Below, in pieces: positions 10,514 through 19,712 of a stretch of 64,000 nt of DNA. This DNA is from Nocardioides alcanivorans (GTDB lineage: Bacteria; Actinomycetota; Actinomycetes; Propionibacteriales; Nocardioidaceae): the NCBI RefSeq assembly GCF_021555175.1, contig NZ_JAKGRW010000019.1:124001-188000 (forward strand), given 5' to 3'. Every line of letters starts with the position of its first letter. Position 1 is the first letter of the stretch. The notes beneath the pieces are model-generated. The model had not been told where the DNA came from and ran no database searches. It saw only the letters and a program-made list of their open reading frames with translations. Both the position numbers and the translations under genes were made by a program.

Positions 10514-11344
10514 TCAGTTCTCTTCTTCTCGGGTGGGCGCAGCGGGGTCGTGAGTATCGGGGAGCTGGTTGAGTCGCCGCTGCAGGCGGTCGTAGAGCTC
10601 GGTGAACCGGTGATCGACGCGCAGACTCTCCAAGTCGCGCGGTCGCGGGATGTCGACCATGACGTCATCGAGGATCCGGCCGTCGCCGAGCAGGACGACT
10701 CGATCCGCCAAGCTGATTGCCTCGGTGATGTCGTGGGTCACGAAGACGACGGTGCTCGCCTGCTCCTGCCACAGGTTGAGGAACTCCAGCTGTACGGAGA
10801 CGCGTGTGTGCGCATCCAGAGCGGCGAACGGCTCGTCCATCAAGATGATCTCGGGATCGAGCGCCCAGGTCCGGGCCAGGGCCACGCGTTGCCGCATCCC
10901 CTGCGACAGCTGCCATGGCCACATCCGCTCGGCGTGGGCCATGTGGACCGCATCGAGCCAGCGCGTCGCGATCTCACGGCGCTGCCGACGCGACACCCCG
11001 CGCAGCTCCAGGCCGTACTCGACGTTCTTGCGCGCGCTGCGCCAGGGCAGCAGCGCGTCGCGCGCCATCATGAACCCGATGTGCTTGCGGGCCTTGACGG
11101 GCGGGCCACTCAGGACCTGGGCCTCACCCGACGTCGGCGACACAAGGCCGGCGACCATGTTGAGGAGGGTCGTCTTGCCGCAACCGCTGCGACCGATCAG
11201 GGCGACGAACTGGCCTCGCGGAACGCTCAGATCGAGCTTCTCGATGATCGTGTTGGTGTCGCCCTGAGGCGTATCGAACTCGACGCGTACGCCGTGCAGC
11301 GCTATGGCGTGCTCACGGACAGGACTGTTCATGGTGCTGGTCAT
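10514..11344 (-). CDS. ABC transporter ATP-binding protein, SsuB/TauB type
   Basis: A 276-aa ATPase. Walker A is GRSGCGKTT near residue 50, the signature is LSQGMRQRV (Gln in place of the usual first Gly), Walker B is IILMDEP, and the H-loop is FVTHD. ATG 11344 has AAGGAG seven bases upstream; the frame is open further 5' but that stretch overlaps the permease gene. It energises the permease encoded just upstream and pairs with the lipoprotein just downstream. Confidence 0.93.
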   Translation of the reverse strand: MTSTMNSPVREHAIALHGVRVEFDTPQGDTNTIIEKLDLSVPRGQFVALIGRSGCGKTTLLNMVAGLVSPTSGEAQVLSGPPVKARKHIGFMMARDALLPWRSARKNVEYGLELRGVSRRQRREIATRWLDAVHMAHAERMWPWQLSQGMRQRVALARTWALDPEIILMDEPFAALDAHTRVSVQLEFLNLWQEQASTVVFVTHDITEAISLADRVVLLGDGRILDDVMVDIPRPRDLESLRVDHRFTELYDRLQRRLNQLPDTHDPAAPTREEEN

Positions 11345-11358
11345 TTGTTGTCTCCTTC

Positions 11359-12246
11359 TCAACGCTGGGACGGCGCCTGCCACCGAAGCAGATAGCGCTC
11401 GACGAGGGACATCACCTGGTTCAGGATCACGGCGAGGACGGCCAGCAGGATCAAGATCGCGTAGACCCGCTCCATACGGAACTGCGCCGAGTAGAGCGCG
11501 ATCAACTGCCCGAGCCCGTCCGTGGCGGCGATCAGTTCCGAGCCGACGACACCGAGCAGCGAATAGATCAGGCCGAGGCGGAGACCGGCAAAGATCCCCG
11601 GCACCGCTACGGGAAGCAGGATTCGCCAGAAGACCTGGATCTTGCTGGCATCCATCACCGTGGCCAACCGCAGCCACTCGTCATCGGTCGACTTCACCCC
11701 GGCTCTGGCGCTCGAGCAGACGACGAAGAAGACCAAGGTGACCGCGAGCGCGACCTTCGCGGCCGTGCTGACACCGAAGGCAACGATGAACAGCGGCGCG
11801 AGCGCGAGTCGAGGCATCGCATTGGCGGCGTCGAAGTACGGCGCCACGATCCGCTCGATCGTCGGCAACAGTCCCAGGGCGACACCCACCAGAACGCCAG
11901 CGCCTCCGGCCAGCACCCAGGCGATCAGCACCGCGGTCATGGTGGCCCTGGTGTTGCTCCAGAGCTCACCTGACTCCCAGGCGAGGCGGAGGTAGTCCCA
12001 CGACTGCTCGGGCGACTTGGCAAGGACCGGTTCCACCCATTGCTTGGTCGCGGCAAGGTGCCAGATGCCGAGCAGCACCAGGCCGACCAGGAGTTGGGCA
12101 CCGAGCACGACCCACCGTCGAGGACCGCGTCGCCGCGCTCGGGACCTTCTCTTCGCTCGAGACTCCAGCCCGGCACTGGTCTCCATGGGACTCACCTCCG
12201 CAGTTCGTCGATCCGTCGGCGGCACGCCGGTCGCTGTAGTGGACAT
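11359..12246 (-). CDS. ABC transporter permease, SsuC/TauC type
   Basis: A 295-aa integral membrane protein with about six membrane segments (for example VLGAQLLVGLVLLGIWHLAA and AVLIAWVLAGGAGVLVGVAL). The EAA-type cytoplasmic loop is around DASKIQVFWRILLPVAVPGIFAGLR. The basic N-terminus (RAKRRSRARRRGPRR) is cytoplasmic. ATG 12246 is preferred, with GGAG nine bases upstream; an ATG six codons earlier is possible. It is the first gene of the minus-strand operon and divergent from the thiolase gene at 12396, so the 149-base gap holds both promoters. Confidence 0.92.
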   Translation of the reverse strand: MSTTATGVPPTDRRTAEVSPMETSAGLESRAKRRSRARRRGPRRWVVLGAQLLVGLVLLGIWHLAATKQWVEPVLAKSPEQSWDYLRLAWESGELWSNTRATMTAVLIAWVLAGGAGVLVGVALGLLPTIERIVAPYFDAANAMPRLALAPLFIVAFGVSTAAKVALAVTLVFFVVCSSARAGVKSTDDEWLRLATVMDASKIQVFWRILLPVAVPGIFAGLRLGLIYSLLGVVGSELIAATDGLGQLIALYSAQFRMERVYAILILLAVLAVILNQVMSLVERYLLRWQAPSQR

Positions 12247-12395
12247 CTGTTCTCGCTCCATTTGTGAACTGTCATGCGTGTGATGAAGGCAACTTTGGCA
12301 TCGTTGTTGCGCGTAAGTCAAGGCATATGTCACAGTAAAAGTGAACGACGGTGCGTATCGAAGTTCCGTCGGAATCGAAGGAAGGAAGCGACGCC

Positions 12396-13571
12396 ATGCG
12401 ACGCGTCTACGTCAGCGGAGTGGGGATGGTCCCCTTCGCGACCCCCAGCCGAGCCGAGCCCTACGACGCGATGGCCGGGAGTGCCGTCAGGGCCGCGCTC
12501 AGCGATGCGGGGATTGATGTCAACCAGATTCAGCAGGCATACGCAGGATTCGTCTACGGCGACTCGACCAGCGGCCAGCGTGCCCTCTACGGGGTCGGCA
12601 TGACCGGGATCCCGGTGGTGAACGTCAACAACAACTGCTCCACTGGCTCGTCGGCCCTCTGGTTGGCACGTCAGGCCGTGGCCAGCGGCGCCGCCGACTG
12701 CGTGTTGGCCTTCGGCTTCGAGCAAATGGAGCGCGGCGCGCTCACCGTGAAGTGGCCGGATCGCCCGAGCCCATTCGCCGACTTCCTCGAGTTGGCCGCC
12801 GCCCAGCAGGGACCGAGCGATGCCCCGTTCGCCGCGCAGCTCTTCGGGGGCGCCGGCGCCGAGTACGCCACGACGTACGGCATGGATCCGGAGGTCTTCG
12901 CCATGGTCTCGGTGAAGGCCCGACAGCACGCACGGCACAACCCGTTCGCGGTCTTCCGTGATCCGGTCACCCTCGAGGAGGTCCTGGCGTCTCCGAGCAT
13001 CTTCGGCCCGCTGACCCGGCTGCAGTGCTGCCCCCCGACCTGCGGCGCAGCTGCCGCGATCGTCGTCAGCGAAGAGTTCGCCCGGCGACACGGAATGCGG
13101 ACCGACGTGGCGATCTCTGGGCAGGCAATGACCACGGACCAGAGCGACACCTTCACCGACATGATCAGCCTGGTCGGCTACGGCATGAGCAGGCGCGCTG
13201 CCGACGCCGTCTACGAGCAAGCGGGAGTCAGCCCGGAGGAGATCGACGTCGTCGAACTGCACGACTGCTTCAGCACCAACGAGGTGCTCAGCTATGAGGC
13301 GCTCCGGCTGACGCCTGAGGGCACCGCGGAGAAGTTCGTACGGGAGGGCGACAACACCTACGGCGGCCGGGTCGTGACCAACCCCTCGGGGGGACTCCTC
13401 TCCAAGGGACACCCACTCGGGGCCACCGGACTCGCACAGTGCGCAGAGCTGACCTGGCAACTCCGCGGAGAGGCCGACAAGCGCCAGGTCGAGGGCGCGC
13501 GCCTGGCGCTGCAGCACAACATCGGCATCGGTGGCGCCGCCGTCGTCACCCTGTACGAGCGGGTGAGCTGA
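12396..13571 (+). CDS. SCPx-type thiolase
   Basis: A 391-aa thiolase-superfamily enzyme of the sterol-carrier-protein-x branch, cleaving a 3-ketoacyl-CoA with CoA. The nucleophile region is NNNCSTGSSAL (Cys near residue 77). The C-terminal HDCFS and GGLLSKGHPLGATG carry the other active-site residues, so all catalytic residues are present, unlike the two Ltp-like proteins elsewhere in the window. ATG 12396 has AAGGAAGG about eight bases upstream; an in-frame ATG at 12351 lacks one. It is first in an operon with two MaoC proteins, an SDR and an ACAD, which together make up a beta-oxidation cycle. Confidence 0.92.
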   Translation: MRRVYVSGVGMVPFATPSRAEPYDAMAGSAVRAALSDAGIDVNQIQQAYAGFVYGDSTSGQRALYGVGMTGIPVVNVNNNCSTGSSALWLARQAVASGAADCVLAFGFEQMERGALTVKWPDRPSPFADFLELAAAQQGPSDAPFAAQLFGGAGAEYATTYGMDPEVFAMVSVKARQHARHNPFAVFRDPVTLEEVLASPSIFGPLTRLQCCPPTCGAAAAIVVSEEFARRHGMRTDVAISGQAMTTDQSDTFTDMISLVGYGMSRRAADAVYEQAGVSPEEIDVVELHDCFSTNEVLSYEALRLTPEGTAEKFVREGDNTYGGRVVTNPSGGLLSKGHPLGATGLAQCAELTWQLRGEADKRQVEGARLALQHNIGIGGAAVVTLYERVS

Positions 13572-14026
13572 TGGCGATCGACCTCGAACGTGCTCGCGCG
13601 CTCGACCTCCCCACCTTCGAGGTGACCGTCGAACGCGGGCGCTTGCGGGCGTTCGCGGCTGCCATCGGCGAGAGTGACCCGATCTACACGGATGTGGAAC
13701 GTGCCAGGTCCGCAGGCCACCCCGATCTTCCGGTCCCTCCGACCTTCTTCTTCAGCCTGTCGTTGGAGGCGCCGGAGCCGTTCGGCTACCTGACGCGACT
13801 CGGCATCGACCTGAGCAGGATCCTGCACGGAGAACAGCGGTTCGACTACCACGCGATGGCCCACGCCGGTGACACGCTGCGGCTCACGGAGCGGATCACC
13901 GACGTGGTGAGCAAGCGAGGCGGTGCGATGGAACTCCTGACCAGGAGGTCCGAGATCACGCGCGGCAACGAGCCGATCGCGACCGTGGCCGGCACGGTCG
14001 TCATACAGAATCCGGTGGCGGCATGA
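13571..14026 (+). CDS. MaoC-like N-terminal (FAS1-type) dehydratase subunit
   Basis: A 151-aa hotdog-fold protein. It has the pattern of MaoC N-terminal dehydratase domains: FAAAIGESDPIYTD near residue 30, DLPVPPTFFFSL, then LHGEQRFDYHAMAHAGDTL. Such subunits pair with a second MaoC protein to hydrate enoyl-CoA. The start ATG overlaps the thiolase stop (TGATG), and the gene overlaps the next MaoC gene by ATGA, supporting a two-subunit hydratase. Confidence 0.87.
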   Translation: MAIDLERARALDLPTFEVTVERGRLRAFAAAIGESDPIYTDVERARSAGHPDLPVPPTFFFSLSLEAPEPFGYLTRLGIDLSRILHGEQRFDYHAMAHAGDTLRLTERITDVVSKRGGAMELLTRRSEITRGNEPIATVAGTVVIQNPVAA

Positions 14027-14454
14027 GCATCCAGCTGAGTCCAGCCGACGTACGCATCGGCACCGCTCTGCCCGCGCTCGTGGTCCCGCCGATCACGCGT
14101 ACGACACTGGCCCTGTTCGCCGGTGCCAGTGGAGACCACAACCCGATCCACATCGACCTCGACTTCGCGCGCGCAGCTGGCTTCGACGACGTGTTCGCGC
14201 ACGGCATGCTCAACATGGCCTACCTCGGCCGACTGCTGACCCAGTGGGTCCCCCAGCAGCAGATCAGGTCGTTCGAGGTCCGATTCGCCGCCATCACCCC
14301 AGTCCTCGCGGAGCCGACGTGCACCGGCACGGTCACGGCACGGGACGACGAGTCGGCAACCCTCGAGATCACGGTCCAGCTCCCCGACGGGACCGTCACC
14401 CTGCGCGGCCAGGCCGTCGTCACCCTTCCCAGCAACGAGAAAACGGAGCAATGA
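14023..14454 (+). CDS. MaoC-like enoyl-CoA hydratase subunit
   Basis: A 143-aa hotdog-fold hydratase. FAGASGDHNPIHIDLDFARAAGFDDVFAHGMLNMAY carries the catalytic Asp-x4-His of the R-specific hydratase family. It overlaps the preceding MaoC-N gene and the following SDR gene by four bases each. It most likely forms a heteromeric hydratase with the preceding protein and supplies the hydration step of the operon's beta-oxidation cycle. Confidence 0.9.
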   Translation: MSIQLSPADVRIGTALPALVVPPITRTTLALFAGASGDHNPIHIDLDFARAAGFDDVFAHGMLNMAYLGRLLTQWVPQQQIRSFEVRFAAITPVLAEPTCTGTVTARDDESATLEITVQLPDGTVTLRGQAVVTLPSNEKTEQ

Positions 14455-15287
14455 AGATGCCCAACCTCAGCGGCAAGTCCGCCATCGTCAGCGGCTCGGG
14501 TCGAGGGATCGGCCGCGAGATCGCCATGAAGCTCGCGGCCAACGGGGCTTCCGTCGTCGTCAACGACCTCGACCCCGAGCCAGCGCAGCAGACCGTCGAT
14601 GCCATCCGTTCGGCCGGCGGGACCGCCGTCGCCGTGCCGGGCAACGTCACCGACGCCGCCTTCGCCGACCGCTTCGTCCAAGCAGCCGTGGACAACTTCG
14701 GTGGCCTCGACATCATCGTCAACAACGCCGGCTACACCTGGGACTCGGTGATCCAGAAGATGACCGACGATCAATGGGACGCGATCCTCGACGTCCATCT
14801 GCGTGCTCCGTTCCGCATCCTTCGGGCAGCCCAGCCGGTCATCTCCACGGCGGTCAAGACAGCACGGGCGGCCGGTGATCCGATCCCCTGTCGCAAGGTC
14901 GTCAACATCTCCTCCATCGCCGGTCTCAGCGGCAACGCCGGTCAAGCCAACTATGCGGCCGCCAAGGCGGGCGTCACCGGTCTCACCAAGGCACTGGCCA
15001 AGGAGTGGGGACGGATGAACGTGACGGTCAACACCGTGGCTTTCGGGCTGATCAGGACCCGGCTCACGGAGGCACCGGCCGACGGTGACGCCACGATCGA
15101 TATCGAGGGCAGGGAACTGCACGTCGGCGTCAACCCCGACCTGCTCGACGCGATGGCCCGCCAGATTCCGCTGGGTCGCGCGGGCACACCCGCCGAGGCA
15201 GCCGGTGCGGTCTATCTGCTCTGCCTCCCCGAGTCCGACTACGTCTCCGCACAGACCTTGGTCTGCAGCGGTGGGTTCACGGCGTGA
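14451..15287 (+). CDS. Short-chain dehydrogenase (3-hydroxyacyl-CoA dehydrogenase-like)
   Basis: A 278-aa SDR with the cofactor motif GSGRGIGREIA, NNAG, the catalytic NISSIAG..NYAAAKAG stretch and a C-terminal GG. An insertion before the catalytic serine (AVKTARAAGDPIPCRKVV) resembles SDR domains of peroxisomal multifunctional enzymes. With thiolase, hydratase and ACAD neighbours, oxidation of a 3-hydroxyacyl-CoA is the likely role (inference). ATG 14451 overlaps the MaoC stop, and the stop overlaps a GTG that may start the next gene. Confidence 0.9.
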   Translation: MKMPNLSGKSAIVSGSGRGIGREIAMKLAANGASVVVNDLDPEPAQQTVDAIRSAGGTAVAVPGNVTDAAFADRFVQAAVDNFGGLDIIVNNAGYTWDSVIQKMTDDQWDAILDVHLRAPFRILRAAQPVISTAVKTARAAGDPIPCRKVVNISSIAGLSGNAGQANYAAAKAGVTGLTKALAKEWGRMNVTVNTVAFGLIRTRLTEAPADGDATIDIEGRELHVGVNPDLLDAMARQIPLGRAGTPAEAAGAVYLLCLPESDYVSAQTLVCSGGFTA

Positions 15288-15295
15288 GGTGGAGG

Positions 15296-16432
15296 ATGGA
15301 ACGGACCATCTTCGAGTCTGAGCACGAGGCCTATCGAGAGAGCGTCAGGGAGTTCATCGGACGCAGGGTCAGCCCGTTCTACTCCGAGTGGGAGAAGAAC
15401 CGGATCGTCCCGCGGGAGCTGTTCTCCCAAGCGGGCGACCTCGGCGCCTTCGCCGCCGTGCCCGCGGAGTTCGACGGAGCCGGTGTCAGCGACTACCGCT
15501 ACAACGCGATCCTCGTGGAGGAAGCGGCGTACGCCGGTGTGGCACCCGCCCTGATCGGGCTCTCGCTCCAGGCGGACGTGGCGCTGCCCTATCTGATCGA
15601 TCTGACCACCGACGAGCAGCGTGCCCGCTGGCTTCCCGGAGTCGCGTCGGGGACGACGATCGCCGCCATTGCGATGACCGAGCCGGGAACCGGCTCGGAC
15701 CTTGCCGGGATCAGCACCAGAGCCGCACGCGACGGTGACCATTACGTCATCAGGGGCACCAAGACGTTCATCACCAACGGTATCAACGCGGACTTGGTGA
15801 TCGTGGCGGCGCGCACCGGCGACGACCCGCACCGAGGTCTGAGCCTGATCGTGGTCGAACGCGGCACCCCCGGCTTCGAACGCGGCCGCGCATTGGAGAA
15901 GGTCGGCCAGCATGCGCAGGACACTGCCGAACTGGTCTTCGACGACGCGAGGGTCCCCGTCGCGAACCGGCTCGGGGACGAGGGCTCGGGCTTCTTCAGC
16001 CTCACCCGCAACCTTCCGCAGGAACGGCTGGCTCTGGCGGTGGGCGGCGTCGCCGGCGCGGTGGCCGCGCTCGGTTGGACCATCGACTACGTCAAGACCC
16101 GGACCGTCTTCAAGAAGCCGGTCATGGACTTCCAGGCGACGCGCTTCCGGCTGGCCGAACTGTTGACCGAGGTGGAGATCACCCAGACATACGTCGACCG
16201 CTGCATCATCGAGCACAACGCCGGAAGACTGTCCGCCGTGGACGCCGCGAAGGCGAAGTACTGGGCGACGGACCTCCAAGGGCGCGCCGTCGACGCATGC
16301 GTGCAACTGCACGGTGGGTATGGCTTCATGGCCGAGTACCCGATCGCGCGAGCCTTCATCGACTCACGCGCATCGCGCATCTACGGAGGGACCAATGAAA
16401 TAATGAAGGAGATCATCTCCAGAGAAATCTGA
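15296..16432 (+). CDS. Acyl-CoA dehydrogenase
   Basis: A 378-aa FAD enzyme. IAAIAMTEPGTGSDLAGI and GTKTFITNG are the flavin/substrate motifs, and the C-terminal end has QLHGGYGFMAEYPIARAF and YGGTNEIMKEII. The start MERTIFESEHEAYRESV matches long-chain ACAD N-termini; a GTG at 15284 overlapping the SDR stop is the alternative. It provides the first oxidation of the cycle served by the four genes upstream and closes this operon. Confidence 0.92.
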   Translation: MERTIFESEHEAYRESVREFIGRRVSPFYSEWEKNRIVPRELFSQAGDLGAFAAVPAEFDGAGVSDYRYNAILVEEAAYAGVAPALIGLSLQADVALPYLIDLTTDEQRARWLPGVASGTTIAAIAMTEPGTGSDLAGISTRAARDGDHYVIRGTKTFITNGINADLVIVAARTGDDPHRGLSLIVVERGTPGFERGRALEKVGQHAQDTAELVFDDARVPVANRLGDEGSGFFSLTRNLPQERLALAVGGVAGAVAALGWTIDYVKTRTVFKKPVMDFQATRFRLAELLTEVEITQTYVDRCIIEHNAGRLSAVDAAKAKYWATDLQGRAVDACVQLHGGYGFMAEYPIARAFIDSRASRIYGGTNEIMKEIISREI

Positions 16433-16511
16433 TCGCGAGCCCGTTTTCCGGCGATCGCTCCTGAACGCCGAGGAACCCGATGAGAATCAGTTCCAACAGA
16501 GAAGGAAAGCA

Positions 16512-17660
16512 ATGACATCCGTGCGTACAAGACCGCGCAACCGTCGCGAACTTATCCTGGCGGCCGCGCGCGAGCGCTTCTCCAAGCATGGTTTCGAAAA
16601 CGTCATGATGGGAGATATCGCTGCGGATGTCGGCATCGGGGCCTCGGCTCTTTATCGGCACTTCGCTGGAAAGTCAGAGCTTCTCTGTGCGGTGATCGAA
16701 TCCGAGCTCGCCAAGCTCGACACTGCCATCGACGCAGTGGCCGGCGCGGAGTCGGTTGATCACGGGCTCGCCGCGATCGCCGAGTTCGCGGTCAGCAACA
16801 GGGAGGCTCCGCTGCTGTGGGAGCGAGAGGCACGGCACCTCACACCGGAGGAGTTCCAGCCTTTCGCCTCCCACTTGCAGGCGACCCGACGTCGGTTCGC
16901 CGCCGCCATCCCGTCCGGTGAGTCCGACCTGATCAGCGAGCTCCGGGCGGGTGCCGCACTCAGCGCTCTGCTGAGCCCGGCGTTCCACGGTGTGAACCCA
17001 CCTCCCGAGGCCTTCCGTGCCACGCTCGAAGGTCTCGCGCGACGGATCCTGGACGTGCCGCTGCCCCCGGCCGTCGAAGCTCAACCGCGGCCGGTGGGCC
17101 GGGGCCTGAAGCCGAGCTCCAAGCGGGAGCTGATCATCCAGGCAGCCCTGCAGATCTTCCGGGAACAGACGTATGCCGGCACCCGACTGGAGGACATCGC
17201 CGCGAGCGTCGGGCTCTCCACCTCAAGCCTGTACAACCACATCGACAGCAAGGCCGACATCCTCGAGACGGTCCTGCTGCGGGGCAACGGTTACCTGCAC
17301 ATGACGATGGATGACATCCTCGCCAGTGCCACCGACGAACGCGGAGCACTGCAGGAACTCTTGAGGGTCTTCGCCGACTTCGCCATCCGGCGATCCGATG
17401 TCGCCGACACGTTGGTCACCGAGATCCGGAACCTCGGTGAGACCACCGAGCAGCTCATGCGCGGCCAGCGTGAGTACGTGCGGGAGTGGGTGCACCTCTT
17501 CATGATCTTGCATCCGGACCGAGGACATCAAGAAGCCCAAGCAGAAGTTCAGGGTTGCATCATGATGATGATCGATGTCGCCCGCGAAAGAAAATATCAG
17601 GGCATCGCCAATATCGCGGAGATACTGGCAGCGCTCGCGATCGCCGCATTGATCTATTGA
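16512..17660 (+). CDS. Regulator with two fused TetR units
   Basis: A 382-aa protein, about twice the length of a TetR repressor. The first helix-turn-helix is RELILAAARERFSKHGFENVMMGDIAADVGIGASALYRHFAGK near residues 12-55. The second is RELIIQAALQIFREQTYAGTRLEDIAASVGLSTSSLYNHIDSK near residues 205-248. Each is followed by its own helical ligand-binding-like region. No stop or frameshift separates the halves, so this is a genuine fusion in this sequence. It follows the catabolic operon by 80 bases and probably controls it or the divergent importer operon (inference). Confidence 0.88.
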   Translation: MTSVRTRPRNRRELILAAARERFSKHGFENVMMGDIAADVGIGASALYRHFAGKSELLCAVIESELAKLDTAIDAVAGAESVDHGLAAIAEFAVSNREAPLLWEREARHLTPEEFQPFASHLQATRRRFAAAIPSGESDLISELRAGAALSALLSPAFHGVNPPPEAFRATLEGLARRILDVPLPPAVEAQPRPVGRGLKPSSKRELIIQAALQIFREQTYAGTRLEDIAASVGLSTSSLYNHIDSKADILETVLLRGNGYLHMTMDDILASATDERGALQELLRVFADFAIRRSDVADTLVTEIRNLGETTEQLMRGQREYVREWVHLFMILHPDRGHQEAQAEVQGCIMMMIDVARERKYQGIANIAEILAALAIAALIY

Positions 17661-17722
17661 ACGAATCAGCGTAATTCCGCATTCGACCGGCAACCGCTCT
17701 GGCAACCGCCAAGGAAGGAACC

Positions 17723-18034
17723 ATGTCTACCGCACGATCAATCGATGACCGCACGACCGAGCACCTCATGTCGTCCTGGGACGAACTCTTGAGCAGCCTC
17801 GCCGGGTTCGGGAGGTGGGTCGCACGCAGCGACCACTCCGTCGACCGGGCCGAGGGGATCCGGCACGGCCTGCGATATCTCGGCCACCTGTCGGAGTACC
17901 TGATCGAGTACAACGACCCCTACCGCCCCGAGGTGACCTTGGCGAACACCCCGGTCCGCACGCTCTACGGGAACTCGGCGGACTGCCGCTACTACATGAC
18001 GCGGATCGCGCCTGAGCGCGAGTACCGCGTCTGG
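17723..18034 (+). pseudogene. DUF1214-type gene, 5' part, interrupted by an insertion sequence
   Basis: The N-terminal 104 codons of a paralogue of the protein at 7199-8305 (AEGIRHGLRYLGHLSEYLIEYNDPYRPEV against AEGVRHALRYLGHLTESLIERNDPMRPEV in the intact copy). ATG 17723 has AAGGAAGG upstream. At EREYRVW the frame runs into the inserted element at 18035 and ends soon after. The rest of the gene resumes at 19694. Removing the element and one copy of the 19-base duplication rejoins the two parts exactly in frame. Confidence 0.9.
18016..18034. repeat. Target-site duplication, left copy (19 bp)
   Basis: GCGCGAGTACCGCGTCTGG, identical to 19694-19712 on the other side of the insertion sequence. 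A 19-bp duplication is long for most IS families, but IS1634-type elements are known for long, variable duplications. Confidence 0.93.
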
Positions 18035-19693
18035 CCTGACTTGCACAGGTCGGGGCTGATTTCGGGGTCTGCGTTGTGTTTGTGCTGGTCAGCGGCTCGG
18101 GTGCGGGTGAAGTGACACACTAAGCGGCGTGTTTGTGCGGAAGGTGAAGACGGGTTCTGGGGCGATAGCGGTCCAGATCGCTCGTCGGGAGAACCGCCGC
18201 GATGTCGTGGTTGAGCATCTTGGCTCGGCGCACACTGATGCCGAGGTGGCCGCGTTGATGGTGATCGGGCGCGCGAAGATCGAGGAGGGCCAAGGGACCC
18301 TGGACCTGGGTCTGGAGCCGACTACGCCCCGCCCAGCGGGGCCGGCGATCGTGCATTCCAAGCGCTCGCAATTGCTGGTCGACACGCTCCAGGCTGGGTG
18401 GCGCACGCTGGGTTTCGACGTCATCGCTGACGAGGCGTTCTTCCATCTTGTCGTGGCGCGACTCGTCGAGCCGACCTCGCTGAGCGACGCCGCTCGCGTC
18501 ATCGGTGAGTTGGGCCTGACCCCGGCCCACCGCAACACCTACGCCGCCACGCTCAAGCGCTGCGGTGAACGCGGTTACCGTGACCAGATCGCGACCGCGT
18601 GCTTCGCTCACGCGGCGACCCACGGTGATGTGTCGCTGGTGCTCTACGACGTCACCACGCTGTATTTCGAGGCCGAGAAGGAAGACGACCTCCGCAAGGT
18701 CGGCTACTCCAAGGAACGACGTGTCGATCCCCAGATCGTGGTCGGGCTACTGGTCGACCGCAACGGGTTCCCCCTCGAGATCGGCTGCTACGAGGGGAAC
18801 AAGGCCGAGACGGCCACGATCATCCCGATCGTGAAGCAGTTCCAAGACCGTCACGGGTTGGCGGACATGGTCGTCGTGGCGGATGCGGGGATGTTGTCCG
18901 CGTCGAATCTGCGCGACCTGGACGAGGCAGGCTTGAGGTTCATCGTGGGATCGCGGGTGACGAAGGCGCCGAAGGATCTGGAGTCCCACTTCCGTTGGCA
19001 CGGTGACTCGTTCGCCGATGGGCAGGTCATCGACACCCTGACCCCACGCAGCGGGCATCACAAGGACGCCGCGAGCAACCCGATGATCAAGGCCGAACCC
19101 GTGTGGGACCGCACACAACACTGCGGGTCGTGGCGTGCGGTGTGGGCCTACTCGCAGAAGCGGGCCGTGCGCGACAACCGGACCCTGACGTTGCAAGAAG
19201 AACGCGCGAAGGCCGTCGTGGCCGGCGAGAAGACCGCCCGGACGCCACGGTTCGTCAAGACCCGCAACGGTGCTGCTGAACTCGACGAGACCCCCTGGCC
19301 CGGGCCCGCAGGCTGGTGGGGTTGAAGGGATACGTCACCAACATCCCCGCCGACCTCATGGCGTCGGGTGAGATGATCGGCAGCTACCACGCGCTGTGGC
19401 AGGTCGAGCAGTCGTTCCGGATGTCCAAGACCGACCTACGAGCGCGGCCGATGTTCGTGCGCACTCGCGACGCGATCGAGGCCCACTTGACAGTCGTATT
19501 CACCGCCCTGGCCATGGCCCGTCACCTGCAACAACGCAGCGGGGTCAGCATCAAGAAGATCGTCCAGACGCTACGCCCGCTGCAAGAGATCACCATCGAC
19601 ATCGCTGGACAGCACCTCGTCGCTCAACCCCAGATCCCCGCCGACGCCCAGCAGATCATCGACAAAGTGACACACTAAATCTGTGCAACTCAG
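18035..19693 (+). mobile_element. IS1634-like insertion sequence
   Basis: A 1659-bp element bounded by 19-bp direct repeats. The terminal inverted repeats match at 12 of 13 bases: CTGACTTGCACAG at 18036-18048 and the complement of CTGTGCAACTCAG at 19681-19693. It carries one transposase gene on the plus strand. A 14-base sequence AAGTGACACACTAA occurs just inside both ends in the same orientation (18110-18123 and 19665-19678). It is inserted in a DUF1214-type gene. The perfect duplications suggest recent insertion. Confidence 0.93.
18129..19678 (+). CDS. IS1634-family transposase (frameshifted)
   Basis: A DDE-type transposase of about 515 aa after repair. The start FVRKVKTGSGAIAVQIARRENRRD and the DVTTLYFEAEKEDDLRKVGYSKERR segment are typical of the IS1634 branch; VVVADAGMLSASNL supplies a catalytic Asp, and HALWQVEQSFRMSKTDL near the C-terminus supplies the Glu. 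The frame breaks in a five-C run at 19291-19295; one added base gives a continuous LARARRLVGLKGYVTNIP. As read, the protein would lose its last acidic residue and be inactive. The same kind of one-base loss recurs in many other genes here, so a sequencing error is at least as likely as decay. Confidence 0.9.
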
Positions 19694-19712
19694 GCGCGAG
19701 TACCGCGTCTGG
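19694..19712. repeat. Target-site duplication, right copy (19 bp)
   Basis: Exact copy of 18016-18034, immediately following the right inverted repeat of the insertion sequence. It also forms the first codons of the resumed DUF1214-type reading frame. Confidence 0.93.

Noticed and set aside
12247..12395. Operator search in the gap between importer and thiolase operons
   Set aside because: Only short weak repeats (for example TCAT...ATGA) are visible; none is convincing enough to list as a site.
19291..19295. Programmed frameshifting in the transposase
   Set aside because: IS1634-type transposases are normally one frame, there is no A-rich slippery heptamer, and the same one-base loss in C runs occurs in many unrelated genes here.
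18110..19678. The 14-base direct repeat AAGTGACACACTAA as the element's ends
   Set aside because: It is direct rather than inverted and lies inside the 13-bp inverted repeats and the 19-bp target duplications, which define the true ends.
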